This document shows, piece by piece, positions 16,680 through 25,116 of a stretch of 35,869 nucleotides of DNA. Positions within the stretch are counted from its first letter, which is position 1. The number at the start of each line of letters is the position of its first letter. Origin of the DNA: Chlamydiota bacterium (GTDB lineage: Bacteria > Chlamydiota > Chlamydiia > Chlamydiales > JAAKFR01); contig JABDDZ010000014.1 in the NCBI GenBank assembly GCA_013287335.1, positions 1-35,869 on the forward strand, read 5' to 3'. The position numbers and the translations under genes were made by a program. The notes below the pieces were generated by a model that searched no databases, had not been told where the DNA came from, and worked only from the letters and a program-made list of their open reading frames with translations.

Positions 16680-16718
16680 AGCAGACTCCTTATTTGTAGA
16701 TATTTTGACTCTTGTCCT

Positions 16719-16773
16719 ATTATAGTGAATTCGGTCGAAAATTTTACAAATTCGCTCCAAAATTCACTATATT
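16719..16773. promoter_or_regulatory. Divergent promoter region with 11-bp inverted repeat
   Basis: TATAGTGAATT (16721-16731) and AATTCACTATA (16761-16771) are perfect inverted arms 29 bp apart in the gap between the sod and pirin genes. The left arm overlaps a TATAAT (minus strand, 16724-16719) placed to drive sod; the right arm overlaps TATATT (16768-16773) placed to drive pirin. A dimeric regulator could control both genes here. Confidence 0.6.
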
Positions 16774-16813
16774 TTTATCATCATTAGAGTATAAAAAACT
16801 TCATTTATTAAAT

Positions 16814-17518
16814 ATGATTAAAATTCGAAGGTCTAAAGAGAGAGGATATGAAGACAGAGGGTGGATTGAGTCTTTCTACACTTTCACTTTTGAAAATTAT
16901 CTCGATCCCAATTGGATGGGGTTTCATAATTTGCGTGTCTTCAACGAGGGAATTCTCAAAGAAGGAAAGGGTTTTTCGGCTCACCATCACAAAGAGATAG
17001 AAATCTTGACCTATGTGGTAGAAGGGGTCATGGAGCGTGAGGATAGTTTTGGAAAAACAAGTCTAATTAGACCCGGAGAGCTCCTCCACTTAAGCGCCGG
17101 TAGCGGGGTGACTCATACTGAATATAATCTCTCACATCATCTTCCTCTGCATTTTTTTGAGCTCTGGATCAATCCAAAAATCCATGGGACACCCCCACAT
17201 GAGGAGAAGAAGATCTTTTCTTCTGCTGCCAAATGGGGAAGATGGTGCCTGATTGCCTCGGCAAATGGCCGGGATGGCTCTTTTGTGATCCGTCAAGATG
17301 TCGATATCTATTTGTCTCTTCTTGAAAAAGATGAGGATATTGGCCTCGATACCCTCGCAGACCGCTACTACTGGCTTCAAATCCTATCAGGCTCTTTTCA
17401 TTTTGCCGGACACGATCTCCATGCAGGAGATGCGGCCATCTTCTCGGAAGAGTCGACTGTCAGCATTGCATGCCAAGAAAATGGGGAGCTTATGCTCATC
17501 GAACTTGCCGAACTCTAA
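16814..17518 (+). CDS. Pirin family protein (YhhW-like bicupin)
   Basis: The 234-aa cytosolic bicupin has the pirin N-terminal metal site HHHKEIEILTYVVEG with HTEYN (His57, His59, His101, Glu103 by my count, the same spacing as in E. coli YhhW, which binds metal and has quercetin 2,3-dioxygenase activity). The C-terminal cupin (GSFHFAGHDLHAGDAAIF) lacks a full metal set, as usual. I set the start at the ATG 16814 (MIKIRRSKERG); a longer frame from 16712 would translate the promoter. No clear ribosome-binding site is seen. It is divergent from sod and shares a palindromic promoter region, hinting at joint oxidative-stress control; the physiological substrate is unknown. Confidence 0.93.
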   Translation: MIKIRRSKERGYEDRGWIESFYTFTFENYLDPNWMGFHNLRVFNEGILKEGKGFSAHHHKEIEILTYVVEGVMEREDSFGKTSLIRPGELLHLSAGSGVTHTEYNLSHHLPLHFFELWINPKIHGTPPHEEKKIFSSAAKWGRWCLIASANGRDGSFVIRQDVDIYLSLLEKDEDIGLDTLADRYYWLQILSGSFHFAGHDLHAGDAAIFSEESTVSIACQENGELMLIELAEL

Positions 17519-17559
17519 TATCAAATATCACCACTAAAGCCCTAGTCTGTGGTTTCTGT

Positions 17560-19023
17560 TTACCAGATGCCGAGAAGCTTCCAGTAGGCGCTGCCAATAC
17601 CAAACCACACGAGAATATTTAAAAAACTGATAATTAATCCCACATACCACCAGCTCTTGATGGGCACGTAGCCAGATCCATAAAAAAGAGGAGCAGGTCC
17701 GCTTCCATAATGGGTCAGGCCTCCAAATAAAGAACTTGCATAACCTAAAGTGAGCACAGCAAGAGCGGTAGGTGTTCCAATTCCTATGGCTACAAGTAAA
17801 AAAGCGGGATACATTGCACTGACGTGGGCTAAGTTACTTGCAAAAAAGTAGTGGGAGTAAAAATAGACAAGAGCCAAAATCATAAAGCCGGCAAACCAGG
17901 GAAACCCTCCGACAAGCTGGATGATCTTTTGGCTAAACCAGGGTGTTACGCCAAGCTTATTAAGAAAAGAGGCTAGCATAATCAAGGTTGCGAACCAGAT
18001 AAAGGTATCCCAGGCCTTATCCTCTTTGGTGACATCAAACCAGTGGATAACACCCAGAATTAGAAGCAGGGAGACGCCGATAAGCGCAGCAACAGTTGGA
18101 TTCATATGAATTAAAGTACCGAAAATCCAAAGAATTAAGAGTAAAACAAAAACTCCTAGCATCATCCACTCTTCTTTTTTAAATCGTCCCATCTCTTTAA
18201 GTTTTTCGCGGGCGAGTTTTGGAGCGTCAGGAGTATTTTTGATCTCAGGGGGGTAAATTTTATAAACGAGATAGGGCATTAGAATGAGACTAATGACTCC
18301 CGGGACCATCGCGGCAAGGGCCCACATCCCCCAACTCAATGTAAAACCTGCTTCCAGGGCAACAGCAGATATCACTGGATTTGCAGCCATGGCAGTTAGG
18401 AACATGGCACTTGTAATGACAGATCCCTGATAGGCAACGGTGATTAAAAAAGAACCGATGCGCGCTTGAGTTCCATGCTCAGGGTCGCTCCCATAAGATC
18501 GTGCAAGAGATTGTACTACGGGGAAGATCACACCTCCGGCTCGCGCTGTAACGCTTGGAATTGCAGGGGCTAAAATACACTCTGTTGCAAGCAGTCCATA
18601 GCTTAGGCCTAGAGTTTTTTTTCCAAAAAGAGCGACAAAGCAGTATGCAATCCGACTCCCTAGCCCTGTACGAATAAAACCTCGTGCAATAAAGAAGGCT
18701 AAAAGAACAAGCCATACAATGCTATTGCTAAAACTCCCGAGCACATCTTCCAAAGAGAGCGTCTGGGTGAGAGTTGCAAAGCTCATCGCCAAAATAGCCA
18801 TTGCTCCAATTGGGAGGGGTTTTAAAATAATGCCTAAAATTGTAGCGATAAAAATCGAGAGAAGATGCCATCCTGCATCGCTGACTTCGGCTGGGTGAGG
18901 AATAACCCATATTAAAAAACCCACAGCGATAACGATCAGAAAAGGAAAAACTTTTTTGCGAAGAATCTGTCTTATTGAATGGGGTTGGCCTGCTTCTTCA
19001 TTCATTTTTAAAAATACCCTCAT
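17560..19023 (-). CDS. DASS-family dicarboxylate translocator (2-oxoglutarate/malate, SodiT1-like)
   Basis: The 487-aa inner-membrane carrier has about twelve membrane segments and the plastid-type C-terminal signature SSLFGGLTHYGSGPAPLFYG followed by SGYVPIKSWWYVG, plus LLATECILAPAIPSVTARAGG earlier. This is the divalent anion:sodium symporter branch that includes spinach 2-oxoglutarate/malate translocator and the chlamydial CT204 (ybhI/SodiT1). In Chlamydiae it supplies TCA intermediates from the host, fitting an incomplete cycle. The N-terminus is short and polar. An alternative ATG lies six codons in (19005). The gene is divergent from the unrecognised gene at 19163. In C. trachomatis the homologue lies just beyond oppF, so its presence here is conserved neighbourhood. 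Confidence 0.92.
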   Translation of the reverse strand: MRVFLKMNEEAGQPHSIRQILRKKVFPFLIVIAVGFLIWVIPHPAEVSDAGWHLLSIFIATILGIILKPLPIGAMAILAMSFATLTQTLSLEDVLGSFSNSIVWLVLLAFFIARGFIRTGLGSRIAYCFVALFGKKTLGLSYGLLATECILAPAIPSVTARAGGVIFPVVQSLARSYGSDPEHGTQARIGSFLITVAYQGSVITSAMFLTAMAANPVISAVALEAGFTLSWGMWALAAMVPGVISLILMPYLVYKIYPPEIKNTPDAPKLAREKLKEMGRFKKEEWMMLGVFVLLLILWIFGTLIHMNPTVAALIGVSLLLILGVIHWFDVTKEDKAWDTFIWFATLIMLASFLNKLGVTPWFSQKIIQLVGGFPWFAGFMILALVYFYSHYFFASNLAHVSAMYPAFLLVAIGIGTPTALAVLTLGYASSLFGGLTHYGSGPAPLFYGSGYVPIKSWWYVGLIISFLNILVWFGIGSAYWKLLGIW

Positions 19024-19162
19024 TAGCAGTTTGCGAACGCACTCTTATACCTCATTAATGAAAAAGATCTCAAACGAAAGTCACGAGCGTCATAAAGTAT
19101 TTGAAGTAAATTGTTTTTTTTAATAACTTATTTTTTCCTTAATCAATTTTTGAGGAGGTAAA

Positions 19163-21013
19163 ATGCATCGAGCAGAAGCAAGTAACACCCGAACCCCTTT
19201 TATAGTAATTTCCCCTCCTGGGGGAAAGGTTCAATCAACAGCAACTCAACATTTCCAACATTCCCAATCCTTTCCTCCAACCTTGCCCCTGAGTTCAATT
19301 AGAGAGGAAGGGGAAGAGTCAAAAAGAAAGCAAAAAAAACACATAATACACAGTTTCATGAGCCCTCGATATCGAAGTTCAAATTCACATATAATTAGAG
19401 GAGACGGAAATCGCACTCCACAAGAAACCTGCACTTTTGAAATAAGCTCTGAAATTCTTAACCTTCATTTAACTCCTGGCACTCCACCTAGCGAATGGAG
19501 AAAAAGCTTTAAAAGGGAGATTTCAACAAAGACCAAAGAGCAAGTTCCAATATTAAGCCTAAGCCCCCGGTCTAAAGGACCATCTAAGAAAGTCTTAAAA
19601 GACATTGTGTACACGGTTTACACTACTGCATTAAAATTCACTACGATACCTCTGCGAGTATCACAAGCTGTAACTGTGCTTATTGGGGTTACAAAAAATA
19701 AATTTTTTTCAGAATTTATTAATTGTGATTCTCCAAAAAAATTTTGGTTCGCTTATCAAAATTTAAATTCAGCGCAGCAACAGCAAATTAAATGCATTAT
19801 AGGAGGCGATGAAGCACATCGTTTCCTTGAAGATATGTCTGAAGAAAAGAAAGTTTGTAAAAAGAGCTGTACACGTTCTAAAAGTATCTTCAGAATAGAA
19901 AAAACTCTTAGTTCTCTAAAAGCCAACCCTACGCATTTTGCAGTCGGTTTTGAGTTTTTTCCTATTTTTTTGATAAGTGGAAATGGGATTCTTGAATCAT
20001 TTCGAAATGCTTCTTATTATTATAATGATTTATCAGACTCTTTTTTCACCCTAAATGAAAAGAAGCTCCCTCTCCCAGAAATTGATAGAGAATGCTCAGT
20101 TGCTGAGCGTCCCGTCTTATTTCTAGCCCATTTAATCGACTGCTTACAAAAAAGCCTAGGTAGAGAAGATCTACCTAATCCATTGCAACAGGCTCAATTA
20201 TTACAATTGGAGAGTATAGAACTTCTCAAAGTTATGGATAATCATCTTCTTGAAACTTCAGGTCTTAGTGAAAAAGAAACAACCCGTAGGCAACTAACTC
20301 AACTCTGCGAAAAGGTTTTAGAATCTTCTTTTAAAGGAATCGAGAGCCAAGAAACGAATGAGGAAAAGTTAAATTATTTTGGAAGAATGTTCAGGTGCAC
20401 CATAGGAGATGAAGGTAGGGAGGAAACTCCGGCCGAACAGCTCTTTTTAAAGACTATCCATGAGGGTAGAGAGTGGTTTTGGAAGAATTTAACAAATGAA
20501 GAAAATTACAAAAAAGAAAAATGGGAAAATGTTGCAGAACACATGGTCGATACTCTCTATATTAAAATGCTGGCTTATCCTCTTTTAAAACAAACCATTC
20601 CTCTATTGTCTCTTTTACAAGCTCTCTCTTTTGGAGCGGCAGCTCCCTCGGACAATTTTATGCGAAAAAAACTCTGTCGCAAACTTTTTAAGCCGAAAGA
20701 GGGAGCAATAATGCTCAAATGGTCATATGAGAATGCAACACGTTTCGATATACAATTAGAACAAGATGGAGCATTTAAAGTGACTCAAATAAAAAAATAT
20801 GATCTTAAACAAAAACAAAGGATTCGCGGAGAAGCTCTTGTTCATTGGTCTCTTGAAGGAGGTTTAAATAGTAAGCAATATAAAGCGGCACACCAATTTA
20901 GAGAGTTTCTTTTTGCTGAGGGCACCTTATTAAGGACTCAGAATAAGGTTGTCTCATGCTTTAATTTGGGAAAGACGGAGAGCAATCTTCCAGAGGAAAA
21001 AGAAAAAAACTAG
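19163..21013 (+). CDS. Unrecognised 616-aa protein, candidate effector
   Basis: I do not recognise a family. The N-terminal 130 residues are Ser/Thr/Pro-rich with low-complexity polar stretches and no signal peptide, typical of (though not proof of) type III secretion signals. A mildly hydrophobic stretch at about 145-180 (TVYTTALKFTTIPLRVSQAV) does not look like a proper membrane hairpin. The middle is helical with charged residues, and the C-terminal 90 residues look like a small mixed domain (RFDIQLEQDGAFKVTQIKKY). A strong ribosome-binding site GAGGAGGT four nt before the ATG at 19163 fixes the start. It converges with the PSD-like gene and overlaps its stop by 4 nt. A soluble host-interface protein is possible; no function can be claimed. 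Confidence 0.72.
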   Translation: MHRAEASNTRTPFIVISPPGGKVQSTATQHFQHSQSFPPTLPLSSIREEGEESKRKQKKHIIHSFMSPRYRSSNSHIIRGDGNRTPQETCTFEISSEILNLHLTPGTPPSEWRKSFKREISTKTKEQVPILSLSPRSKGPSKKVLKDIVYTVYTTALKFTTIPLRVSQAVTVLIGVTKNKFFSEFINCDSPKKFWFAYQNLNSAQQQQIKCIIGGDEAHRFLEDMSEEKKVCKKSCTRSKSIFRIEKTLSSLKANPTHFAVGFEFFPIFLISGNGILESFRNASYYYNDLSDSFFTLNEKKLPLPEIDRECSVAERPVLFLAHLIDCLQKSLGREDLPNPLQQAQLLQLESIELLKVMDNHLLETSGLSEKETTRRQLTQLCEKVLESSFKGIESQETNEEKLNYFGRMFRCTIGDEGREETPAEQLFLKTIHEGREWFWKNLTNEENYKKEKWENVAEHMVDTLYIKMLAYPLLKQTIPLLSLLQALSFGAAAPSDNFMRKKLCRKLFKPKEGAIMLKWSYENATRFDIQLEQDGAFKVTQIKKYDLKQKQRIRGEALVHWSLEGGLNSKQYKAAHQFREFLFAEGTLLRTQNKVVSCFNLGKTESNLPEEKEKN

Positions 21014-23250
21014 GAGGTTAGATTGCCAATCTGTTGACCCATCTGCGTCTGGATTTCAAAATTCCTCTCAACGCCTCTTGCGTCTATATATTTAAGCCTT
21101 TTGGCAGCCCTTTCAAGCAGACGAGTGGGTTTAAAGTTGAAATAGAGAGAGACGACTGTAGAGCCTTCTTTGTCAAAGTGTCCCATTTCTTCACCTTGAG
21201 CATTTAGTTGTTGGGTTTCGGAATTAAGTTTAATGCTTCTATCAGCTGTTGCGGGTGCCCTCCACCCCTCTCCATCATCCCCAAATCCCATAGCTCCGAC
21301 TTTATCTCCCAGTTTAATTTGGCCAGGTTTTACATTGACTTGGACATTATTGACAGAAATAGCTCCAATAAAGGTGTGAATGGCAATACTTCCATCCTTA
21401 TGTTCTACCATAATAATTTTACGTTCATTTTGGCTAAGGGGAGATAGCTCATGTTTCGTTGCATTAGTTCCGACTGACATCTTTGTCCCCTTTACTTTGA
21501 CCACGCTTTTTTGTGGATGATGTGCATTGAAGTATTCCACCAATTTATTGAGTGTTTCTTTTTCTTTTTCTTTTTCTACTTGAGGGGAACCTCCCTCTTG
21601 CTCCAAAAGCTGGAGAAGTTTAGTGCAAGCCTGAGATCGACTTAAGACTCTGCCACCGACAGGTTCAACATAGTGGTGGATATCATCTGGGGCAAGGCGC
21701 TGCACAATCATGGTAACTTCTTTGCGATGGACAGCTTGAACAAGGCAGGTTCGATAAAGGTGCTCAGCACTATAATCTTTCCATAAAACTTTATTGGTAA
21801 GATTTGTAAAATAAGAAGATAAACCATTAAATATCCCAAACATATTTTGTAGGGTGAACGATGAAGTGTTGTTGTCACTCAGTGTTTTACCCTCAATCGT
21901 AATGGGGGTTGCGGTGCTACCTGCTTCGAACTTTATGATACGAAGGCGGCAAAAAGAGTTACTGATGACAGGGTTAAGTTCTTTAGCCTCGGTTGCGGCT
22001 TGAATTAATATTTGGCGACCCCTTTCGTTTAATGATCGTTGAAAAGCTCCATCAGCGGATGCTTCATCCCGCAAGCTTTTCTCAAACATTTCAGTATATG
22101 AGTAGAGTTTGCCATTAACTTCAGTGCCTGGATTAATCCCTAAATTGCGGAAAAATCCCAGAATTTCTTTTGTTCTCTTAGATCCCGGTTTTAAAATTTT
22201 CGTTGTAGAAAATCCGGCCAATTTGGTAATCGTCGAATTAACTACTTTATTATTAAAAGGTGTTCCTAAATGATAATGTTCGTATATCCAATGTACAAAC
22301 TTTGCAAGAGGAACCTGTTCAATTACAAGGTATTTACTAAGTTCAGGAATCTCCTGAACCTCTTTGAGAGTGGGTGCCCCTTGTGGAAAATGTTCCTTCA
22401 TTAATTGGATGACTCGAAAAAGGTCTTTCATTTTAAAAAGAGGAATCTGACTTTCCAAAAGAGTAGAGGTAAATGGAATAATCACAGCTGGAACTCTTTG
22501 AATGTCCAAGCCAAATTTGTCATTTAGACCCTCAGGTTTAAGAGCGACTGCAATAGCTTCTAAAATATCGTTTTTGTAAGCCATTGCTTCAACCGAATGG
22601 TCTTGACGGTATTTATCATAAAGCCCATGTAGATTTTCTAAAGAGTATCGGAGGATAAAATATTGACTTTCCTCTATATTTTTCTGTTGTAAAATATGAT
22701 TATAAAATTTCTCAAGGTCTTTAAAATCATCAATATCTCGTTTTTCCTTTTTTAAAAACTCAAAAAAGACTCCCTTTTCATCTTCTTTCTGCTGAATGGC
22801 GAAATGAGGAATGGGGCTCTTACTTAGATTTAATCCAGCAATTGTTGTTAAAATCTCAAGTGGGTCAAAAAGATCGAGGGGCTCCTTGCCTTCTCCGCAA
22901 TCTAGCACACAGCAATCTATTGCCTTCCGGGTAGTGAATGTTGGAGGAGCTACTATGCAAGAGGAATTGACTCCAGTAATTAATTTTATAAATTGATAGA
23001 GAAGGGGCACAATTGGCAGCTCAGACACTCCGCCTGTGGTTAGCAAGATAATCGCTTGTTTAAAAGAGATAGAATTTAGAGAGCTAAAGAAATCCCAAGG
23101 GAAACCGGTAGGCTGTAAAAGTGCAAATGTTCCTATAAATAAAGCAATTGCTCCCATAGCCACCGATGTAATCAGAAGAGTATTGATGACATTAGGATGG
23201 TAGATCCAAAAAAGGAGCTCATTTCCTTGAATGGGACGTGTATTTTGCAT
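21010..23250 (-). CDS. Phosphatidylserine decarboxylase-like protein with N-terminal membrane hairpin
   Basis: The 746-aa protein starts with two membrane segments (about 22-47 and 63-90). After an unrecognised region (100-360) comes a stretch that follows the PSD proenzyme in order: KLYSYTEMFEKSL (381-393), like the DYxTFNxFFxRxL box; QRLAPDDIHHYVEPVGG (517-533), like RLAPxDYHRxHxPxxG; LSQNERKIIMVEHKDG then FIGAISVNNV (605-636), like NERxV...VGAxxVGSI; and GEEMGHFDKEGSTVVSLYF (686-704), like GxExGxFxxGSTVV. Gly696-Ser697 sits where PSD cleaves itself to form the pyruvoyl group. Two triad residues look replaced: the second His of HRxH is Val528, and no clear PxDG Asp is visible. PSD makes phosphatidylethanolamine; this copy may be inactive or altered. 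It converges with the 616-aa gene. Confidence 0.75.
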   Translation of the reverse strand: MQNTRPIQGNELLFWIYHPNVINTLLITSVAMGAIALFIGTFALLQPTGFPWDFFSSLNSISFKQAIILLTTGGVSELPIVPLLYQFIKLITGVNSSCIVAPPTFTTRKAIDCCVLDCGEGKEPLDLFDPLEILTTIAGLNLSKSPIPHFAIQQKEDEKGVFFEFLKKEKRDIDDFKDLEKFYNHILQQKNIEESQYFILRYSLENLHGLYDKYRQDHSVEAMAYKNDILEAIAVALKPEGLNDKFGLDIQRVPAVIIPFTSTLLESQIPLFKMKDLFRVIQLMKEHFPQGAPTLKEVQEIPELSKYLVIEQVPLAKFVHWIYEHYHLGTPFNNKVVNSTITKLAGFSTTKILKPGSKRTKEILGFFRNLGINPGTEVNGKLYSYTEMFEKSLRDEASADGAFQRSLNERGRQILIQAATEAKELNPVISNSFCRLRIIKFEAGSTATPITIEGKTLSDNNTSSFTLQNMFGIFNGLSSYFTNLTNKVLWKDYSAEHLYRTCLVQAVHRKEVTMIVQRLAPDDIHHYVEPVGGRVLSRSQACTKLLQLLEQEGGSPQVEKEKEKETLNKLVEYFNAHHPQKSVVKVKGTKMSVGTNATKHELSPLSQNERKIIMVEHKDGSIAIHTFIGAISVNNVQVNVKPGQIKLGDKVGAMGFGDDGEGWRAPATADRSIKLNSETQQLNAQGEEMGHFDKEGSTVVSLYFNFKPTRLLERAAKRLKYIDARGVERNFEIQTQMGQQIGNLTS

Positions 23251-23277
23251 AGTATTTTATTAGTCTTTAAAAGGACA

Positions 23278-23317
23278 ATTATAAGGCTTTCTATGTAAAA
23301 AAACAAGATTTACATAG
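23278..23317 (-). promoter_or_regulatory. Promoter of the PSD-like gene with overlapping inverted repeat
   Basis: On the minus strand, TTGTTT (23306-23301), a 17-bp spacer and TATAAT (23283-23278) form a near-consensus promoter about 28 bp before the ATG at 23250. Perfect 9-bp arms CTATGTAAA (23291-23299) and TTTACATAG (23309-23317) flank the -35, an operator-like arrangement; they could also form a hairpin after the DUF1186 gene stop. Confidence 0.6.
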
Positions 23318-23350
23318 TATTATTAAATCTTTTTTATAAAAAATTAACAA

Positions 23351-24121
23351 TTATTTAATAAATTTATATAGATCTTCGGAATTCGAGTAGGGGCTGGCCC
23401 ATTTTTCCATTTCAGTGACAGTATCATCCACAAGTTCTGCGGTCTGATGGAGACGGAAGAGATGGATCTCTCTTTTTTCATGTAAAATAGCTTGGACATC
23501 TTCAAGAGAGATAAATGATTTTTCGATAAGGCCCTCGGCAAAGGCTCTTTCGATGTCGGGATAGAGCTCCTCAGGGTATAGATCGCAGGCAGAAGAGATT
23601 AAATTATCCCAGGCAAAGGAGGGTGTGCGATCCATTTTGCCACGAAATAAGAGTTGAAAGTAGTCAATTGCTTCTCTCCTAGGAATGAGAGAGCACCCTA
23701 CAAGGGTCACAAGAGCGGTTTGGCAAGCTGCTCTTACATATTCGTTGAGCTGAGAGTCCTCGATCACCTTTTTTAAGGGATTAATATCAGATCCGGTAAC
23801 ACTTGCCAAAATTCTTGAGAGATCTTCAGTTAAGACATCTCCTAAAATCGCGTGGGGGATCTCTCCAGGAAAGGAGATCAGCTCGATAATTAAGGGGAAG
23901 GCTTGTTTTTCGCGAAATTGAGCAAGCAGATACATGGCATATAGATGGCCCTGATAGTTATCATGTTCAATGATATCATAGAGATGCATAAGCGCTTCTT
24001 TGAGCACTTCAAGAAGAAATGGGGTGATCTTCTCTTTTTTAGCAATGGCGGCCTCAATCGCCTCTCTTGGCAATGATCCCATATCGAAGGCAAGTTCATC
24101 TAGTATATGAGGGATTTCCAT
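23351..24121 (-). CDS. DUF1186 domain protein
   Basis: The 256-aa soluble, mostly helical protein begins MEIPHILDELAF and contains IIEHDNYQGHLYAMYLLAQF, FPLIIELISFPGEIPHAILGDVLTEDL and a YVRAACQTALVTLV helix, matching the DUF1186 family, found in several bacteria including chlamydiae and often followed by a SEC-C zinc motif, which is absent here. The fold looks like helical HEAT-type repeats. Function unknown. It lies upstream of the PSD-like gene on the same strand with a 100-bp gap holding a separate promoter, so the two need not be cotranscribed. The start at 24121 is the only good N-terminus. Confidence 0.85.
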   Translation of the reverse strand: MEIPHILDELAFDMGSLPREAIEAAIAKKEKITPFLLEVLKEALMHLYDIIEHDNYQGHLYAMYLLAQFREKQAFPLIIELISFPGEIPHAILGDVLTEDLSRILASVTGSDINPLKKVIEDSQLNEYVRAACQTALVTLVGCSLIPRREAIDYFQLLFRGKMDRTPSFAWDNLISSACDLYPEELYPDIERAFAEGLIEKSFISLEDVQAILHEKREIHLFRLHQTAELVDDTVTEMEKWASPYSNSEDLYKFIK

Positions 24122-24252
24122 AAATCTCAGGGTTTTTTCTGCCAGGAGTTGCGCTATCAGCCTAAAATTGCATAGGTGTTAATTTTTGTCGACTTGTCAT
24201 TTTTGAGCTGACTTGGCTATAATTCGAAATTTAACATTTGGAGAGGATGAAA

Positions 24253-24855
24253 ATGAGACTTTTATCAATAATGGTACTTCTTTTTGCACCCCTTTTATCA
24301 TGTGCAAACCTCTCGTCGCCAAAACAGGATGAAAAAAATATGAATGCACCAATTGTCACTATTAAAACAAACCTTGGGGAAATTGCTCTAAAACTCAATC
24401 CGGAGAAAGCACCCGAAACGGTAAAAAACTTTATCAGCTATGCACAAAGCGGTCACTACAACGGCACGATCTTTCACCGAGTGATTGATGGTTTTATGGT
24501 TCAAGGGGGAGGGTTTACTTCTGATCTCGCCCAAAAACCGACTCAAAAACAGATTAAAAATGAGGCAAATAATCAACTCAAAAACAAGAAAGGAACCGTT
24601 GCAATGGCTCGCACCTCGGAGATCCATTCAGCAACCTCACAGTTTTTTATTAACCTCTCCGATAATGAATTTCTCAACTTTCGAGATGCCACACCCTCAG
24701 GATTTGGCTATTGCGTATTTGGGGAGGTGATTTCGGGAATGGATGTTGTGGAGAAGATCAGGCTTGCTAAAACAACAACGAAGGGACCCATGCAAAATGT
24801 CCCTATAGACAATATCGTCATCCTCGAAGTGACTGTCAACCAACCTGCGCAATAA
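24253..24855 (+). CDS. Lipoprotein cyclophilin-type peptidyl-prolyl cis-trans isomerase
   Basis: The 200-aa protein has a lipoprotein signal (MRLLSIMVLLFAPLLSC, lipobox LLSC with Cys17) followed by a short linker and a bacterial cyclophilin domain. Visible are FHRVIDGFMVQGGGF (catalytic Arg in FHRVI), GTVAMARTSEIHSATSQFFI and GYCVFGEVISGMDVV. The domain is the compact type seen in PpiA/PpiB. As a lipoprotein it should act in the periplasm as a folding helper. I chose the ATG at 24253 because GGAGAGG ends six nt upstream; ATG 24247 and TTG 24238 are in frame but poorly placed. It is followed by a large inverted repeat before the convergent oppF. Confidence 0.93.
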   Translation: MRLLSIMVLLFAPLLSCANLSSPKQDEKNMNAPIVTIKTNLGEIALKLNPEKAPETVKNFISYAQSGHYNGTIFHRVIDGFMVQGGGFTSDLAQKPTQKQIKNEANNQLKNKKGTVAMARTSEIHSATSQFFINLSDNEFLNFRDATPSGFGYCVFGEVISGMDVVEKIRLAKTTTKGPMQNVPIDNIVILEVTVNQPAQ

Positions 24856-24863
24856 TATTTAAT

Positions 24864-25100
24864 GCAAAGACGCTAAGGCACAAAGACGCAAAGAAAAATT
24901 GCACCACAGAGACCACAGAGAAAAAAAGAGTCGGGCACGCACGCTGGCACGGGCACGGGCACGATTAAATTTTTTATCCAAATCCTCCCATGAGTTCGGG
25001 CAAAGGAGAAACCGATTTCAGTGAAAAGAGGTTGAATGCAAGAAAGTTATTTCGTGCCCGTGCCCGCGTGCGTGCCCGACTCTTTCTTTTCTCTGTGGTG
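24864..25100. repeat. Composite intergenic repeat: CGCAAAGAC units, CCACAGAGA units and a long inverted repeat
   Basis: From left to right: GCAAAGACGCTAAGG-type units (24864-24898), then the left arm 24902-24963 (CCACAGAGA twice, A-run, GAGTCGGGCACGCACG, then GGCACG repeats), an 89-bp spacer with no gene, and the right arm 25053-25100. The reverse complement of the right arm repeats the left one (CACCACAGAG, A-rich, GAGTCGGGCACGCACG, CGGGCACGGGCACG), with one 9-mer fewer. It fills the gap between the convergent cyclophilin and oppF genes and could form a very long hairpin, act as a two-way terminator, or be a MITE-like element. Confidence 0.85.
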
Positions 25101-25116
25101 ATTTCTTTCTTTTTGT

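Noticed and set aside
16712-16813. Longer start for the pirin gene
   Set aside because: It would translate across the palindromic promoter region, and the first 34 residues do not resemble pirin; the ATG at 16814 matches the family's N-terminus.
21010-23250. Canonical phosphatidylserine decarboxylase
   Set aside because: Too long, carries two N-terminal membrane segments and an extra region, and two expected catalytic positions look changed; kept as PSD-like only.
24864-25100. CRISPR array
   Set aside because: Repeat units are 9 bp or in inverted orientation, without regular unique spacers or cas genes.
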